Shown here one piece after another: positions 52,874 to 61,786 of a DNA stretch of 64,000 nt (the first letter of the stretch is position 1; each line of letters starts with the position of its first letter). The notes beneath the pieces were generated by a model that was not told the origin of the DNA, ran no database searches, and saw only the letters and a list, made by a program, of their open reading frames with translations. The position numbers and the translations under genes were made by a program. Source of the DNA: Pedobacter changchengzhani (GTDB lineage Bacteria > Bacteroidota > Bacteroidia > Sphingobacteriales > Sphingobacteriaceae); assembly GCF_004354365.1 (NCBI RefSeq), contig NZ_SJCY01000002.1:248001-312000 (forward strand), written 5' to 3'.

Positions 52874-54193
52874 TTAATTTAGTTTTAATTGTTTTATAAG
52901 TTTACCCTTCGAGTCCAGATTGTAAAATTCATTATAGCTAGAAACTACAAAGCCGTCTTTATATCTTATCCCATCTTTTAAATATTTATTTTCACTTAAC
53001 GGAGTGGTAAATATAATTGCGCCTGTATTTGCGTTTAAACATTGGATAGACGTTGGTGGCTTCTCTGCTGCTGTGGTATTAAACGAAATAAGCAGTACTT
53101 CATTATCAAAGTACAAAATTTTAGGTTTGAAAAATAAACGCTCAGGCCTCATTATAGTGTAAGAAATAACTCTGCCCGATTCCTTGGCAAAAGACGTTAA
53201 GAAAACTACCTTGTTATTTTCGGCGGAGGTGTATTTACCTCCATAATTATTTCTCCATTCAAAGGTGGCATCATCTTTCGGTCCGCCAACATAAGTTTTG
53301 TATATATATTTTACCAAATGGGTTTTATCATTTTTAACTTCACGGCCTACCCTAGAGAAAGTAAATGCAGTTTTTTCTTGCGCACCCGGTAAGAGTGTAA
53401 TCATATCATGACCAGCATCGTAAGCTTCATCTTTTGTATATACTTTATCAACTTGGGGATAATAGAATAGGTTGTTACCATCATTTGTAATGGTGTTAAA
53501 GCCATCGCCATAATTATCGTAAACAAACTCTATACTTGCTATGCCTGCACTAAATTGTGGCGCATTTTTAAACAAGTTAACGGTTTGATCACTTACGGAA
53601 TAATTTGTTCTGTCAAATTTAAAAACTTTGGTTTTATTCATTATAAAATAAATGTCGCCATTGATGAATGACCTAACTTGAAAATCATTTGATGAGGCAT
53701 CTGAGATACCTTGTAATTCTGTGCTCTTTAAAATCTTTTCTGTTGCTACATCATAAACCTCGGCAAAGAATTTGTCTTTATTTTCTTTGTTAGCCGACCC
53801 ATAAAAAGATTTCTTCCCGACTATCAAAATCATCGGCTTGCCGGCTCCACTAACAAAAGCAAGTTTTTCACTGCGGTTCCACCTAACTTCTCCTAATGTG
53901 GAAGAATTAGTACTTCTTGGCGAACTATTGCAGGTTGCCAGTTTAATCACGAAGAAAAGGAATATAATTAAACTAATTAGTATTGCGTAAATAACTTTTT
54001 TAGGCGTGTTGGATGTATTAAAAGGCGCTGGAATATTTTGCGCTTGATTATAATTGTGGTTGATATTAACATCATCGTTATCAAGATAATATTCGGTATT
54101 GCAATTATTGCACCTAAAAAAATCGGGCTTTACCTCGGTTTTTTCAGTACTGCCACATTTTGGGCACTGTATAACTTTTATATTTTTAGCCAT
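52874..54193 (-). CDS. Zinc-ribbon membrane protein with large C-terminal domain, copy 2
   Basis: The 439-residue protein has an N-terminal zinc ribbon with Cys10, Cys13, Cys28 and Cys31 (CPKC and CNNC), a short Asn-rich linker and one TM helix at about residues 67-85 (VIYAILISLIIFLFFVIKL). About 340 residues follow with repeated beta-strand units (EVRWNRSEKLAFVSGAGKPMILIVG, KVFKFDRTNYSVSDQTVNLF, SIQCLNANTGAIIFTTPLSEN), which look like a beta-propeller. The ribbon would be cytoplasmic and the large domain outside the inner membrane. The arrangement recalls Bacillus YdjG, which has a TFIIB-like ribbon and a TM. It is a close paralogue of the next gene and is tightly linked to the SPFH gene. 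Confidence 0.8.
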   Translation of the reverse strand: MAKNIKVIQCPKCGSTEKTEVKPDFFRCNNCNTEYYLDNDDVNINHNYNQAQNIPAPFNTSNTPKKVIYAILISLIIFLFFVIKLATCNSSPRSTNSSTLGEVRWNRSEKLAFVSGAGKPMILIVGKKSFYGSANKENKDKFFAEVYDVATEKILKSTELQGISDASSNDFQVRSFINGDIYFIMNKTKVFKFDRTNYSVSDQTVNLFKNAPQFSAGIASIEFVYDNYGDGFNTITNDGNNLFYYPQVDKVYTKDEAYDAGHDMITLLPGAQEKTAFTFSRVGREVKNDKTHLVKYIYKTYVGGPKDDATFEWRNNYGGKYTSAENNKVVFLTSFAKESGRVISYTIMRPERLFFKPKILYFDNEVLLISFNTTAAEKPPTSIQCLNANTGAIIFTTPLSENKYLKDGIRYKDGFVVSSYNEFYNLDSKGKLIKQLKLN

Positions 54194-54382
54194 ATTTAAT
54201 TCAAAGTTCTGCTGAATATTCGCTTTAAGCCAAATTTAAGCAATATAAAGCAAGCAACTCAGTAATCTTGTTTGTTAAACACTGTGTTAGAGCATTTGTT
54301 CACTCCTAGTTTAATTACCAATCGAACGCTAATACGTTAGAAAGAAAATGTGGCATTAATTGCCAAAACTGGTATTTTATCG

Positions 54383-55735
54383 TTACTTTATTTTAAACTC
54401 ATTTATAATTTTACCTGTCGAACTTAGGTTATAAAAACCACTATTGTTGTCGATTACAAAACCCGTTTTATAACGAATTGCATTTTTTAGATAGCTATTT
54501 TCACTTAAAGGTGTTGTAAAAATAATTGCGCCACTTTGTGCATTTAAACACTGTATAGAAGTTGCCGCTTTTTCGCCAGCAGTTGCATTAAATGAAATTA
54601 ATACCACTTCATTATCTGAAAACAAAATTTTCGGATTAAAATACAAGCGGTCGGGCGTAAAGTTGGCGAATGAAATTATTCTGCCTGAAGTTTTGGAGTA
54701 AGGCAGTATAAAAACTTTTCTATACGGACTTGCGTCTGTAAATATTCCCGATCCACCGTAATCTTTTCTCCATCCAAATCGCACATCATCTTTAGGACCA
54801 CCTCCGTTATCTTTATAATAATATTTTACTAACTGAATTTTTTCATTTTCATAGTCATTATCAACCGTAGAAAAGGCAAAACTCAATTTATCTTTTGCAC
54901 CCGGCAAAAGAGAATTAAAACCTTGACTGGCCGTGTAAAATGCATCTTTTTTATAAACTTTGTTAACTATTGGATAGTAATATAGGTTGTTTCCGTCGTT
55001 GGTAAGTATATTAAAGCCATCTCCATAATTATCGTAAACGAACTCTACACTGGCCAAACCTGCGCTAAATTCTGAAGCATTTTTGAATAAACTCGTGGTT
55101 ACATCGCTAACCGCGTACGTTGTTTTATCGAAACTAAAAACCTTATTTTTATTAACGATGAAATAAATTTGTCCGTTGCTAAACGTTCTGATTTTGTAAT
55201 CATCGATAGAATTTTTAGTTATACCATCAAGTTTAGTGCTTTTTACAGCTTCATTATCGGCTACATCGTAAGCATCAGCAAAATATACATCTTTAACATC
55301 TTCTTTATGAAAATCTTTTTCTCCAACAACTAAAACCATCGGCTTACCCGATGCATTAACGAAACTTAGTTTTTCACTGCGATCCCAAGTAATTTCTGGT
55401 TCGCTATTGTCTGCAGAAGAGGTATTTCCACGCTCACTTGTAGAATATCTTTGCGGCGTGCTGCGATTACAAGTAGTAAGTTTTATTAAAAAGAAAAAGA
55501 ACAAAATTACACCAATAATTACGGCATAAATAATTTGTTTTGATGAATATGGTACATTAAATGGTGCACCGTTTTGACCATGGTTATAATTTACATTGTG
55601 GTTGATGTTAACGTCATTATCATCTAAGAAATATTCAGTATTACAATTATCGCATCTATAAAAATCGGGCTTTACCTCTGTTTTTTGCGTGCTGCCACAT
55701 TTTGGGCATTGTATAACTTTAATTTCTTTAGCCAT
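54383..55735 (-). CDS. Zinc-ribbon membrane protein with large C-terminal domain, copy 1
   Basis: The 450-residue protein has the same layout as the downstream copy: zinc ribbon (CPKC, CDNC; Cys10, 13, 28, 31), Asn/His linker, one TM helix (IIYAVIIGVILFFFFLIKL, about residues 68-87) and a large beta-rich domain. Shared segments such as DRSEKLSFVNASGKPMVLVVGEK, FVYDNYGDGFN and SIQCLNAQSGAIIFTTPLSEN show a tandem duplication. Divergence is greatest in the linker after the TM and around residues 290-330, which may be the sensing surface. It is read first in the module and is separated from copy 2 by 189 bases, so the two may be expressed differently. No function is established. Confidence 0.8.
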   Translation of the reverse strand: MAKEIKVIQCPKCGSTQKTEVKPDFYRCDNCNTEYFLDDNDVNINHNVNYNHGQNGAPFNVPYSSKQIIYAVIIGVILFFFFLIKLTTCNRSTPQRYSTSERGNTSSADNSEPEITWDRSEKLSFVNASGKPMVLVVGEKDFHKEDVKDVYFADAYDVADNEAVKSTKLDGITKNSIDDYKIRTFSNGQIYFIVNKNKVFSFDKTTYAVSDVTTSLFKNASEFSAGLASVEFVYDNYGDGFNILTNDGNNLYYYPIVNKVYKKDAFYTASQGFNSLLPGAKDKLSFAFSTVDNDYENEKIQLVKYYYKDNGGGPKDDVRFGWRKDYGGSGIFTDASPYRKVFILPYSKTSGRIISFANFTPDRLYFNPKILFSDNEVVLISFNATAGEKAATSIQCLNAQSGAIIFTTPLSENSYLKNAIRYKTGFVIDNNSGFYNLSSTGKIINEFKIK

Positions 55736-55763
55736 GCTTAATTTAAAATATTGTAATTCAAAA

Positions 55764-55817
55764 CTTGTTTAAAAAAAATTCATGAGAAATAAATCCTCTT
55801 ATTGTACTTTAAACAAG
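55764..55817. promoter_or_regulatory. Inverted repeat upstream of zinc-ribbon copy 1
   Basis: CTTGTTTAAA (55764-55773) is perfectly complementary to TTTAAACAAG (55808-55817), 34 bases apart. It begins 29 bases upstream of the start codon of the module's first gene. It could be a paired regulator site or a weak stem-loop; the spacing is long for one operator. Confidence 0.35.
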
Positions 55818-55947
55818 AAATGCTGGTTCTTTTATCAATGTATTTAAAATGGGCTTCGTAAATATTTATCCTCATTAAATACAGCAATCTATTTAATTCC
55901 TTTTAGTGGTTTTAAACAGATTGCTATAAATGTACATTAAAATTTTA

Positions 55948-56931
55948 TTATTTAATTTTGATAACCAACTTACCTTTTGCTCTGCCAGAAGCTAAATGTG
56001 TAAACGCTTCAACACCATCATTTAAAGGATAAATTTTTTCGATAACTGGTTTAATTTTTCCGTCTTCAACCAAAGTTTTAATTTCATTTAGATCTTTCCC
56101 GTCCGGGTGCATCCAAATATATTTATACGATGCTTTTTTCTTTTCAATCGCCTTAACTAAATCTTCTGGCATTTTATAGTCGCTAATACCAAAAGCGTGT
56201 GCGGTTTCTTCATCCATTGGGCCAATAATACTCACCACTTTTCCACCCTCTTTTAATACTTCAAAAGCATCAACAGAATACTCTTTTCCTAAGGTATCAA
56301 AAACAATATCAGCATCTTTTACAATGGTTTTGTAATCTTCCTTTTTGTAATCAATTACCCGATCTGCGCCTAATTCTTTAACCCATTCTACATTTTCGGT
56401 ACTGGTGGTGGTGTACACGTAAGCACCTTTGGCTTTAGCATATTGCACAGCTAAACTGCCTACACCGCCAGAACCAGCGTGAATAAGTACAACATCGCCC
56501 GCTTTAATGCCTGCATTATTTAACGATTGAAATGCGGTTAAGCCTGCCAATGGCAAACTCGCAGCTTCTTCGAAAGAAATATTTTCTGGCTTCTGCGCAA
56601 CAGCTTTAGCATCAACCGCCACATATTCTGCAATCGTTCCCATCTGTTCTTGAGGTACTCTTGCATAAACGCTATCGCCTATTTCAAAATGATGTACGTC
56701 GCCTCCTTTTTCTACCACAGTCCCGCTAACATCATAAGCAAGGGTTACAGGTAGTGAGAGTGGGATCATTCCTTTTAAATGACCTAAAACCAACGCCTTA
56801 TCTATTGGGTTAATAGCCGCTGCATTAATTTCGATTAGTACATCGCCCTCGCCGAATTTGGGCTTATCAACCTCGTTAAATGCCAAACTATCTTTAATTT
56901 CTCCATATTTTGTTAACTGTAAAGCTTTCAT
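55948..56931 (-). CDS. Zinc-independent MDR-family NADPH:quinone-type oxidoreductase
   Basis: The 327-residue protein has the MDR N-terminal fold (MKALQLTKYGEI, AAINPIDKALVLGHLKG, LAYDVSGTVVEKGGDV) and the nucleotide-binding segment GDVVLIHAGSGGVGSLAVQYAKAKGA. The zinc-ligand cysteine sets of alcohol dehydrogenases are absent. The C-terminal PVIEKIYPLNDGVEAFTHLASGRAKGKLVIKI is typical of quinone/enone reductases. It probably reduces quinones or alpha,beta-unsaturated carbonyls with NADPH. The spacers suggest a single transcript; the exact substrate is unknown. Confidence 0.9.
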   Translation of the reverse strand: MKALQLTKYGEIKDSLAFNEVDKPKFGEGDVLIEINAAAINPIDKALVLGHLKGMIPLSLPVTLAYDVSGTVVEKGGDVHHFEIGDSVYARVPQEQMGTIAEYVAVDAKAVAQKPENISFEEAASLPLAGLTAFQSLNNAGIKAGDVVLIHAGSGGVGSLAVQYAKAKGAYVYTTTSTENVEWVKELGADRVIDYKKEDYKTIVKDADIVFDTLGKEYSVDAFEVLKEGGKVVSIIGPMDEETAHAFGISDYKMPEDLVKAIEKKKASYKYIWMHPDGKDLNEIKTLVEDGKIKPVIEKIYPLNDGVEAFTHLASGRAKGKLVIKIK

Positions 56932-56966
56932 TTCTATCGTTTTTTTATATTGATTTAAAATTTTGA

Positions 56967-57500
56967 TTATATCGTCCTAATTTGCTCAATACCTAAGCTG
57001 CCGTACTTTTGTAAATAATCTCGCAATAGTTTATCCAATTCCTCGAAACTGATTTTTAACTCGGTACTATTTATAAAGAAACCGTGGTTGGCCATTTCAA
57101 TTTTCGACTTTTGAAATATATATTGATCTGGATTTTTTAGTTTTAAATAAATCTGTTTTGTGCTGTATTGCACAGACGTATTTATCGATTCAACATCTTT
57201 CAAATTCACTACGCCAATCGTTTTTCCTGCTAGCGTGCCGTTGAATTTTATAGTTTTATCAGTTAATTTTAAGCCTACTTGATCAGTACTAAAAATGCTC
57301 TTTACTAGAACAAATATTCCATATATACTCCCTAAAATTAATAAAGCAAACATGGCTAAATAGTAAATTTTTACTCGTTCTGCATTAAGAATTATGACTA
57401 ACATAATGGTGCTAAAAGCAATAATCGCAATGGGCAACAGAAGTATTTTCTTTCTTTTTGCAACGTCATATTCGATAATTATGTCATTTGTATCCATCAT
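56967..57500 (-). CDS. Two-TM protein of the STM3941 type
   Basis: I start at the first ATG at 57500 (177 residues); the frame extends four codons further to a TTG. Residues about 14-36 (KILLLPIAIIAFSTIMLVIIL) and 43-68 (IYYLAMFALLILGSIYGIFVLVKSIF) are two TM helices. The rest is a soluble beta-rich domain (LKLTDKTIKFNGTLAGKTIGVVNLKDVESIN) resembling the PH-like cytoplasmic domain of STM3941-family proteins. Nothing points to a specific role. It is read in the same direction as the MDR gene, 35 bases before it. Confidence 0.7.
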   Translation of the reverse strand: MMDTNDIIIEYDVAKRKKILLLPIAIIAFSTIMLVIILNAERVKIYYLAMFALLILGSIYGIFVLVKSIFSTDQVGLKLTDKTIKFNGTLAGKTIGVVNLKDVESINTSVQYSTKQIYLKLKNPDQYIFQKSKIEMANHGFFINSTELKISFEELDKLLRDYLQKYGSLGIEQIRTI

Positions 57501-57569
57501 AGGTTTTATCAATATTAAATTAATACGCTGCTGCTTGCGCCTTAATTATGGCAGATAAGTTTGTTGATT

Positions 57570-58145
57570 TTATTTTTCTTTTACTTTTAAAAGTTCGTTA
57601 TACATATTGTTTAAAAAAGTTTGTTGTGCTGCATTATCTTTAAAATATCTCTGGTAAAGTACACTACAACTTTCCACATCTGCAATGTTTGCTTTATTAA
57701 ACGACCAATCATTAGTGTTTTTTAGCAGTATTCCCATGTCGCTATCACAACTCTCCCAGAGCCGGGAAAATCTAGTTTTATTTTCATCAGGTAGCTTTTT
57801 AAAATTTGCATTAACCGAAACTCCATGCATTTCAGAATTAAAAAATTTCGAGATTGATGTTACAGGAACTCCACCCCAATTTAATGGTGCATTGGCAGGA
57901 AAATTAATGGACTTAAGTTTCTTTTCGCTCATTGCTTTATCCTGTTCACCTGTTTTAAAATAATCTTCGTTGTATGTAAGTGTTGTTCCGGTGGGCACGA
58001 GAATATTCTTAACTAACAAAGGTTGTTTTACTACGAACCATGGATAGTTTGGGCTAGAATTACTACCAGTAGGATTCATATTGCCAAGACATCCTGATAA
58101 AAACAATGTAAAAATCGAAAAAGGAAAAATTTTAGAAATTTTCAT
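57570..58145 (-). CDS. Lipoprotein of unknown function
   Basis: The 191-residue protein has a lipobox with Cys19 (FTLFLSGCLGNM). The remainder begins with a proline-rich stretch and WFVVKQPLLVKNILVPTGTTLTYNEDYFKTGEQ, then NWGGVPVTSISKFFNSEMHGVSV. Two cysteines (WESCDSD and VESCSVL) could form a disulfide. I recognise no family. It lies 69 bases upstream of the STM3941-type gene on the same strand. Confidence 0.7.
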   Translation of the reverse strand: MKISKIFPFSIFTLFLSGCLGNMNPTGSNSSPNYPWFVVKQPLLVKNILVPTGTTLTYNEDYFKTGEQDKAMSEKKLKSINFPANAPLNWGGVPVTSISKFFNSEMHGVSVNANFKKLPDENKTRFSRLWESCDSDMGILLKNTNDWSFNKANIADVESCSVLYQRYFKDNAAQQTFLNNMYNELLKVKEK

Positions 58146-58333
58146 TGCTATTGTTTTGATTTAATCACTAAATTCTTTAATAGTTTGCCTACTCTATCAT
58201 TCCAAAAAAGACAAACTATTATTTTCAGTGAGTTTTGGTTTTTGTAAATTGTTTAAAGCTCGGAAGACGAGCTTTTAAGCAATTTCAGTAATTTGCGTTC
58301 ATTCTTAAAGGTTGTATTAAAACGAAATTTGAG

Positions 58334-59200
58334 TTACTTTGTTTTTTCTAAGTACTTAAAAATGGCCGAAAAGTCTAATCTTCCCATTCCATCTTTGTTG
58401 GCTTCTGCAAAAATCTCTTTAGTTAGATTTGCAATGTATAATGGTTGATTAACTTCATAAGCCGTAATTGCAGCAAGGTGTAAATCTTTGTGCATCCACT
58501 CTAACGGAAATTGAACATCATAATTATCATTCTTTATTGATGCTGCTTTAACTTTCGTAAAAGGCGCAGATACGGGAAGGTTCGGAAGTAAATCGAGTAA
58601 AAAATCTTTCGATATGCCCATTTTATCGCCCAATAATACCGCCTCGGCAAAAATTAACATCGATTGCGCTAACATCATATTCACCAACATTTTTAAAGAT
58701 GCGCCTTTACCGGTATCGCCAACATGTAAAATTTCTTTACCCATCATGTTCATATAAGGCGTTGCTTCTTTAACCACACCTGCATCGCCACCAACAAAAA
58801 ATATTAGTTCGGCGTTTTTTGCTGGTATTTTTGAGCCTGAAACAGGTGCATCTAAAAATCTAATTTGATACAATGCTGCCTCTTTGGCGGCCTGTAAACT
58901 AAATGATGGGTTAACGGTGGAACAATCGGCCCAAATTGCATTCTTCTTCATCAAACTTAATGTTTTCTCTTGTCCAAAAAACACTTCCTCAACCGCTTTT
59001 GGTGTAGAAAGCATGCTAAAAACAATATCTGCATCCTTAACTGCGTCTTCGAGCGAATCGGCAATTGTTACGTTTGTATTTTTAAATGGAAGATTTTCAA
59101 TCGCTGTTCTGTTGTAAACGGTTAAATTAACATTGTTTTTGGCCAAATTGGAAGCCATTTCGGTGCCCATGATGCCCAATCCTATAAATGTGATTTTCAT
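58334..59200 (-). CDS. Beta-hydroxyacid dehydrogenase (3-hydroxyisobutyrate/tartronate semialdehyde reductase family)
   Basis: The 288-residue protein has the NAD(P)-binding start KITFIGLGIMGTEMASNLAK (GLGIMG, residues 7-12). The substrate-binding signature FLDAPVSGSKIPAKNAELIFFVGG and the catalytic lysine region GDTGKGASLKMLVNMML are also present. The family oxidises or reduces small beta-hydroxyacids; members of this close branch include glyoxylate and succinic semialdehyde reductases. The length is normal. The neighbours give no clue to the substrate. Confidence 0.9.
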   Translation of the reverse strand: MKITFIGLGIMGTEMASNLAKNNVNLTVYNRTAIENLPFKNTNVTIADSLEDAVKDADIVFSMLSTPKAVEEVFFGQEKTLSLMKKNAIWADCSTVNPSFSLQAAKEAALYQIRFLDAPVSGSKIPAKNAELIFFVGGDAGVVKEATPYMNMMGKEILHVGDTGKGASLKMLVNMMLAQSMLIFAEAVLLGDKMGISKDFLLDLLPNLPVSAPFTKVKAASIKNDNYDVQFPLEWMHKDLHLAAITAYEVNQPLYIANLTKEIFAEANKDGMGRLDFSAIFKYLEKTK

Positions 59201-59276
59201 TTTGATTAATTTTTGGTGATTTTACTTGTTTTACAGCATTATTGTTAAAATAGTTAAATTGCATTTAGTTTAATTC

Positions 59277-60506
59277 CTATTCAACTTTAACAGATTCAAC
59301 TTTATCCACAAAGGAATTAAATAGATCAGTATATCGGTTTTTGCAATCAACCAATTTAAGTTGCTTAATTATATTTAAAAGTTCCGCTCGGATATATTGG
59401 TCGTTTTTTCCATAATTCCATATTGGATAGAAGCATTTTTCAAACAGTTCGGTAAAGCAAGAAGTTGGTTTATATATTCTCGCCACCTCCGCTTCATCTA
59501 CTATAATTTTGGGGAGATTTTGGTAAATCCGGAATGAAAATAAACTAGAAAGTGCATGTAGGGAAATTACTGCCGTTCCAGGATCGTTTATTCCAGGGCT
59601 TAAGGCTTTGATGGCTATTTCGGCCAACTGATTGAAACCATAATCCGCATTTATATCAATGGGTTGTCCGCCATAAAAGTCAATTGTTGATAGCACAACT
59701 TCCACAAAATCGTTATCAAATTTTTCGTTACTGTAAATTCTGAAAAATGGTGTGCCTTTAATAAGAAACGAAGATTGTTTGTGCAAAAAGGTAATATAAA
59801 AATTCTTATCAGATGCTGTTTTTAAAAGTTTATGCGTATTCATGCCTTGAAAATAATTTGATTCGGGCGCGTTTACTTCAATAAAATCTAAATGATCCCA
59901 ATTGCTTTTCTCATCAGTTTCTTCAGCAAATCTTTTATGCATCGTTTCTAAGGTCTGTTTTTTAACCCGATTGATAACCGTTTCATATTTAACGGTTTGC
60001 GTTACGTAATCAAGAAAATATATAAAAAGAAAAATATCGATTATGGTTAAAAGAATAAGGAGGTAAATACTTAGGGCGGGAATGTAAACACCGCTATCAA
60101 TATCTCTTATGGTTGATAATAAAAACAGCGCATACACAATTGTACCAATATAAAAACCCAATACAAGTTGCTGGAAACGATTTTCGATCATGCTGGTGAG
60201 CACCCTATTACTCATTTGCGAAGCAGCTTGATTGAGCACAATCATCACCATCGAGAAACTGAAAACGGTAAGGGAAATAATCGCGCCAGCAACGGTAGAA
60301 ATAATTGATCGGGCAGTGCTTGCATCTTTTAAGCTCAACCAGCTCATGCCTGATTTTATCTGTTTGCCCCAACTGGAAAAATCCAGTTCTAACATGCACC
60401 AAGAAAGAATTAAAAACCCAACCGCTATTAAAGCTGGATAAAAAGCAATGCTGTTCGTAATTTTATTATAGGTAATTCTAAGCCACTTTGTTAAATTTGT
60501 CTTCAT
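59277..60506 (-). CDS. DUF2254 family membrane protein
   Basis: The 409-residue protein has about four TM helices in the first 175 residues (ALIAVGFLILSWCMLEL, STVAGAIISLTVFSFSMVMIVL, FYIGTIVYALFLLSTI, LLILLTIIDIFLFIYFL). The DUF2254 marks ARSIISTVAGAIISLTVFSFSMV and VLNQAASQMSNRVL are present. The rest is a soluble domain with ALSPGINDPGTAVISLHALSSLF. The family is widespread in bacteria and of unknown function, though its form suggests a channel or membrane sensor. It follows the NYN gene by 42 bases on the same strand and may be co-transcribed. Confidence 0.88.
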   Translation of the reverse strand: MKTNLTKWLRITYNKITNSIAFYPALIAVGFLILSWCMLELDFSSWGKQIKSGMSWLSLKDASTARSIISTVAGAIISLTVFSFSMVMIVLNQAASQMSNRVLTSMIENRFQQLVLGFYIGTIVYALFLLSTIRDIDSGVYIPALSIYLLILLTIIDIFLFIYFLDYVTQTVKYETVINRVKKQTLETMHKRFAEETDEKSNWDHLDFIEVNAPESNYFQGMNTHKLLKTASDKNFYITFLHKQSSFLIKGTPFFRIYSNEKFDNDFVEVVLSTIDFYGGQPIDINADYGFNQLAEIAIKALSPGINDPGTAVISLHALSSLFSFRIYQNLPKIIVDEAEVARIYKPTSCFTELFEKCFYPIWNYGKNDQYIRAELLNIIKQLKLVDCKNRYTDLFNSFVDKVESVKVE

Positions 60507-60548
60507 TTTAAAAAAACTGATTTTTTATGAAAGTAGCGATTTATACCT

Positions 60549-61322
60549 CTACTTTCTCTTTACTAATGGATGATTTAAATCGCCTACTTTATTTCTAATT
60601 ACTTCAAAGCCTGCAATGTTTTCGAATAGTTTTGATAACGAAGAATAACCATAAGTTCGTGCATCAAAGCTGGGGTCAATTTTTCTAATATTTCCGCCAA
60701 CATTTGAGATATAGGCCGTGTCGTTTTCATTGGTAGAAATTTCGAAGGCTTTAGAAATTGTTTCCTCATCACTTGCTGATAGCACAACAGCATTTACTTT
60801 AAGGTTTTTCTCTGCGGGCTTTTTCTTCTCAACAGATTTCACATTGCTTTTTTCAATTTTCGCTGGTTTGGTATCGATAATTTTTACGGTAATATTCTCG
60901 GTATAGGTAAATATATCGCACGATTTCACAAAAGCCTCGGGCGTTTTCTTCTCGCCAATACCCATTACAAACAAACCTTCTTCGCGTATTCTTTTAGCTA
61001 AGCCGGTATAATCACTATCGCTAGAAACGATACAAAACCCTTCAACATTTTTGCTGTGCAAAATATCCATGGCATCAATAATCAATGCGCCATCTGTAGA
61101 GTTTTTACCTGTGGTATATGAAAATTTTTGTATTGGATTTATGGAATGTTGGTTAATTAAAGCTTTCCAAGAATTCATTGTTTGTGATGTCCAATCGCCA
61201 TAAATTCTTCTAATGGTTGCTTTACCATATTTTGAAACTTCTTCTATCGTTTCTTTTAGAAGTTTAGATTGCGCATTGTCTCCATCAATTAAAATGGCAA
61301 TGTTAAATTTTTTATCACTCAT
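60549..61322 (-). CDS. NYN-domain (LabA/DUF88-like) nuclease with OST-HTH/LOTUS domain
   Basis: The 257-residue protein has a PIN-like NYN domain in residues about 1-145: FNIAILIDGDNAQ, IRRIYGDWTSQ, STDGALIIDAMDILHSK, and CIVSSDSDYTGLAKRIREEG, whose aspartates form the metal site. A basic linker follows (about 150-180; KKKPAEKN). The last 60 residues (YGYSSLSKLFENIAGFEVIRNKVGDLNHPLVKRK region) are an OST-HTH/LOTUS RNA-binding domain. It probably cleaves or processes RNA. A TAACTTTG promoter element lies 41 bases upstream. Confidence 0.88.
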   Translation of the reverse strand: MSDKKFNIAILIDGDNAQSKLLKETIEEVSKYGKATIRRIYGDWTSQTMNSWKALINQHSINPIQKFSYTTGKNSTDGALIIDAMDILHSKNVEGFCIVSSDSDYTGLAKRIREEGLFVMGIGEKKTPEAFVKSCDIFTYTENITVKIIDTKPAKIEKSNVKSVEKKKPAEKNLKVNAVVLSASDEETISKAFEISTNENDTAYISNVGGNIRKIDPSFDARTYGYSSLSKLFENIAGFEVIRNKVGDLNHPLVKRK

Positions 61323-61362
61323 TGTTGGTTTTTTTGGTGCGGTTTAGTTTTATTGTTTAAAG

Positions 61363-61370
61363 CAAAGTTA
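61363..61370 (-). promoter_or_regulatory. Promoter -7 element of the NYN gene
   Basis: The minus strand reads TAACTTTG, an exact TAnnTTTG match, 41 bases upstream of the NYN ATG at 61322. It is identical to the elements at 42312 and 61530. Confidence 0.55.
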
Positions 61371-61529
61371 AAATGTTGTGTTGCTTTTAGGTTAAAAACT
61401 TAAACTATTTTAAATGCAATAATTATGTTTTTATGGGCAAATGATAACTTTAAAAAATCCTGATACTGGGCTCAACCAAAAAATTACCTTAAATACATTC
61501 AAACGCAAACTAAAATTTAAAATAAATAT

Positions 61530-61537
61530 TAACTTTG
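61530..61537 (+). promoter_or_regulatory. Promoter -7 element of the small membrane-protein gene
   Basis: TAACTTTG followed by TGCACAAAT lies 22 bases before the ATG at 61559. Its flank closely resembles the reductase promoter (TAACTTTGTGCAAAT). Confidence 0.6.
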
Positions 61538-61558
61538 TGCACAAATAATTAAAATACA

Positions 61559-61744
61559 ATGAATACTCAAGAAAACATCAACAATAATTTCAATTGGTTA
61601 TATTACCTGCTAGGTTTAATTTCTGGTGTTGTTACGGCAATTGTAATTACTGGAAGTTATATTTTTGCTTTATTAGGTGCTGTTTTAGGCTTACTTACGG
61701 CGGGCTTATTTTTAAATGCACTTGTAAAGGGCAAAAAAAGCTAA
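61559..61744 (+). CDS. Small membrane protein of unknown function
   Basis: The 61-residue protein has one long or two short hydrophobic segments (LYYLLGLISGVVTAIVITG and FALLGAVLGLLTAGLFLNAL) with a charged end (VKGKKS). The Gly/Ala-rich helices could pack tightly. It has a convincing promoter (TAACTTTG at 61530), so it is likely a real gene. It precedes the DUF2911 gene by 42 bases. No family is recognised. Confidence 0.75.
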   Translation: MNTQENINNNFNWLYYLLGLISGVVTAIVITGSYIFALLGAVLGLLTAGLFLNALVKGKKS

Positions 61745-61786
61745 CAATAAGTTATCGCTATAGTTACTTTTAATTATTATATATTG

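Noticed and set aside
52874..55735. The two zinc-ribbon genes as one gene broken by a frameshift
   Set aside because: Each has its own start, full ribbon, TM and complete C-terminal domain, so they are tandem paralogues.
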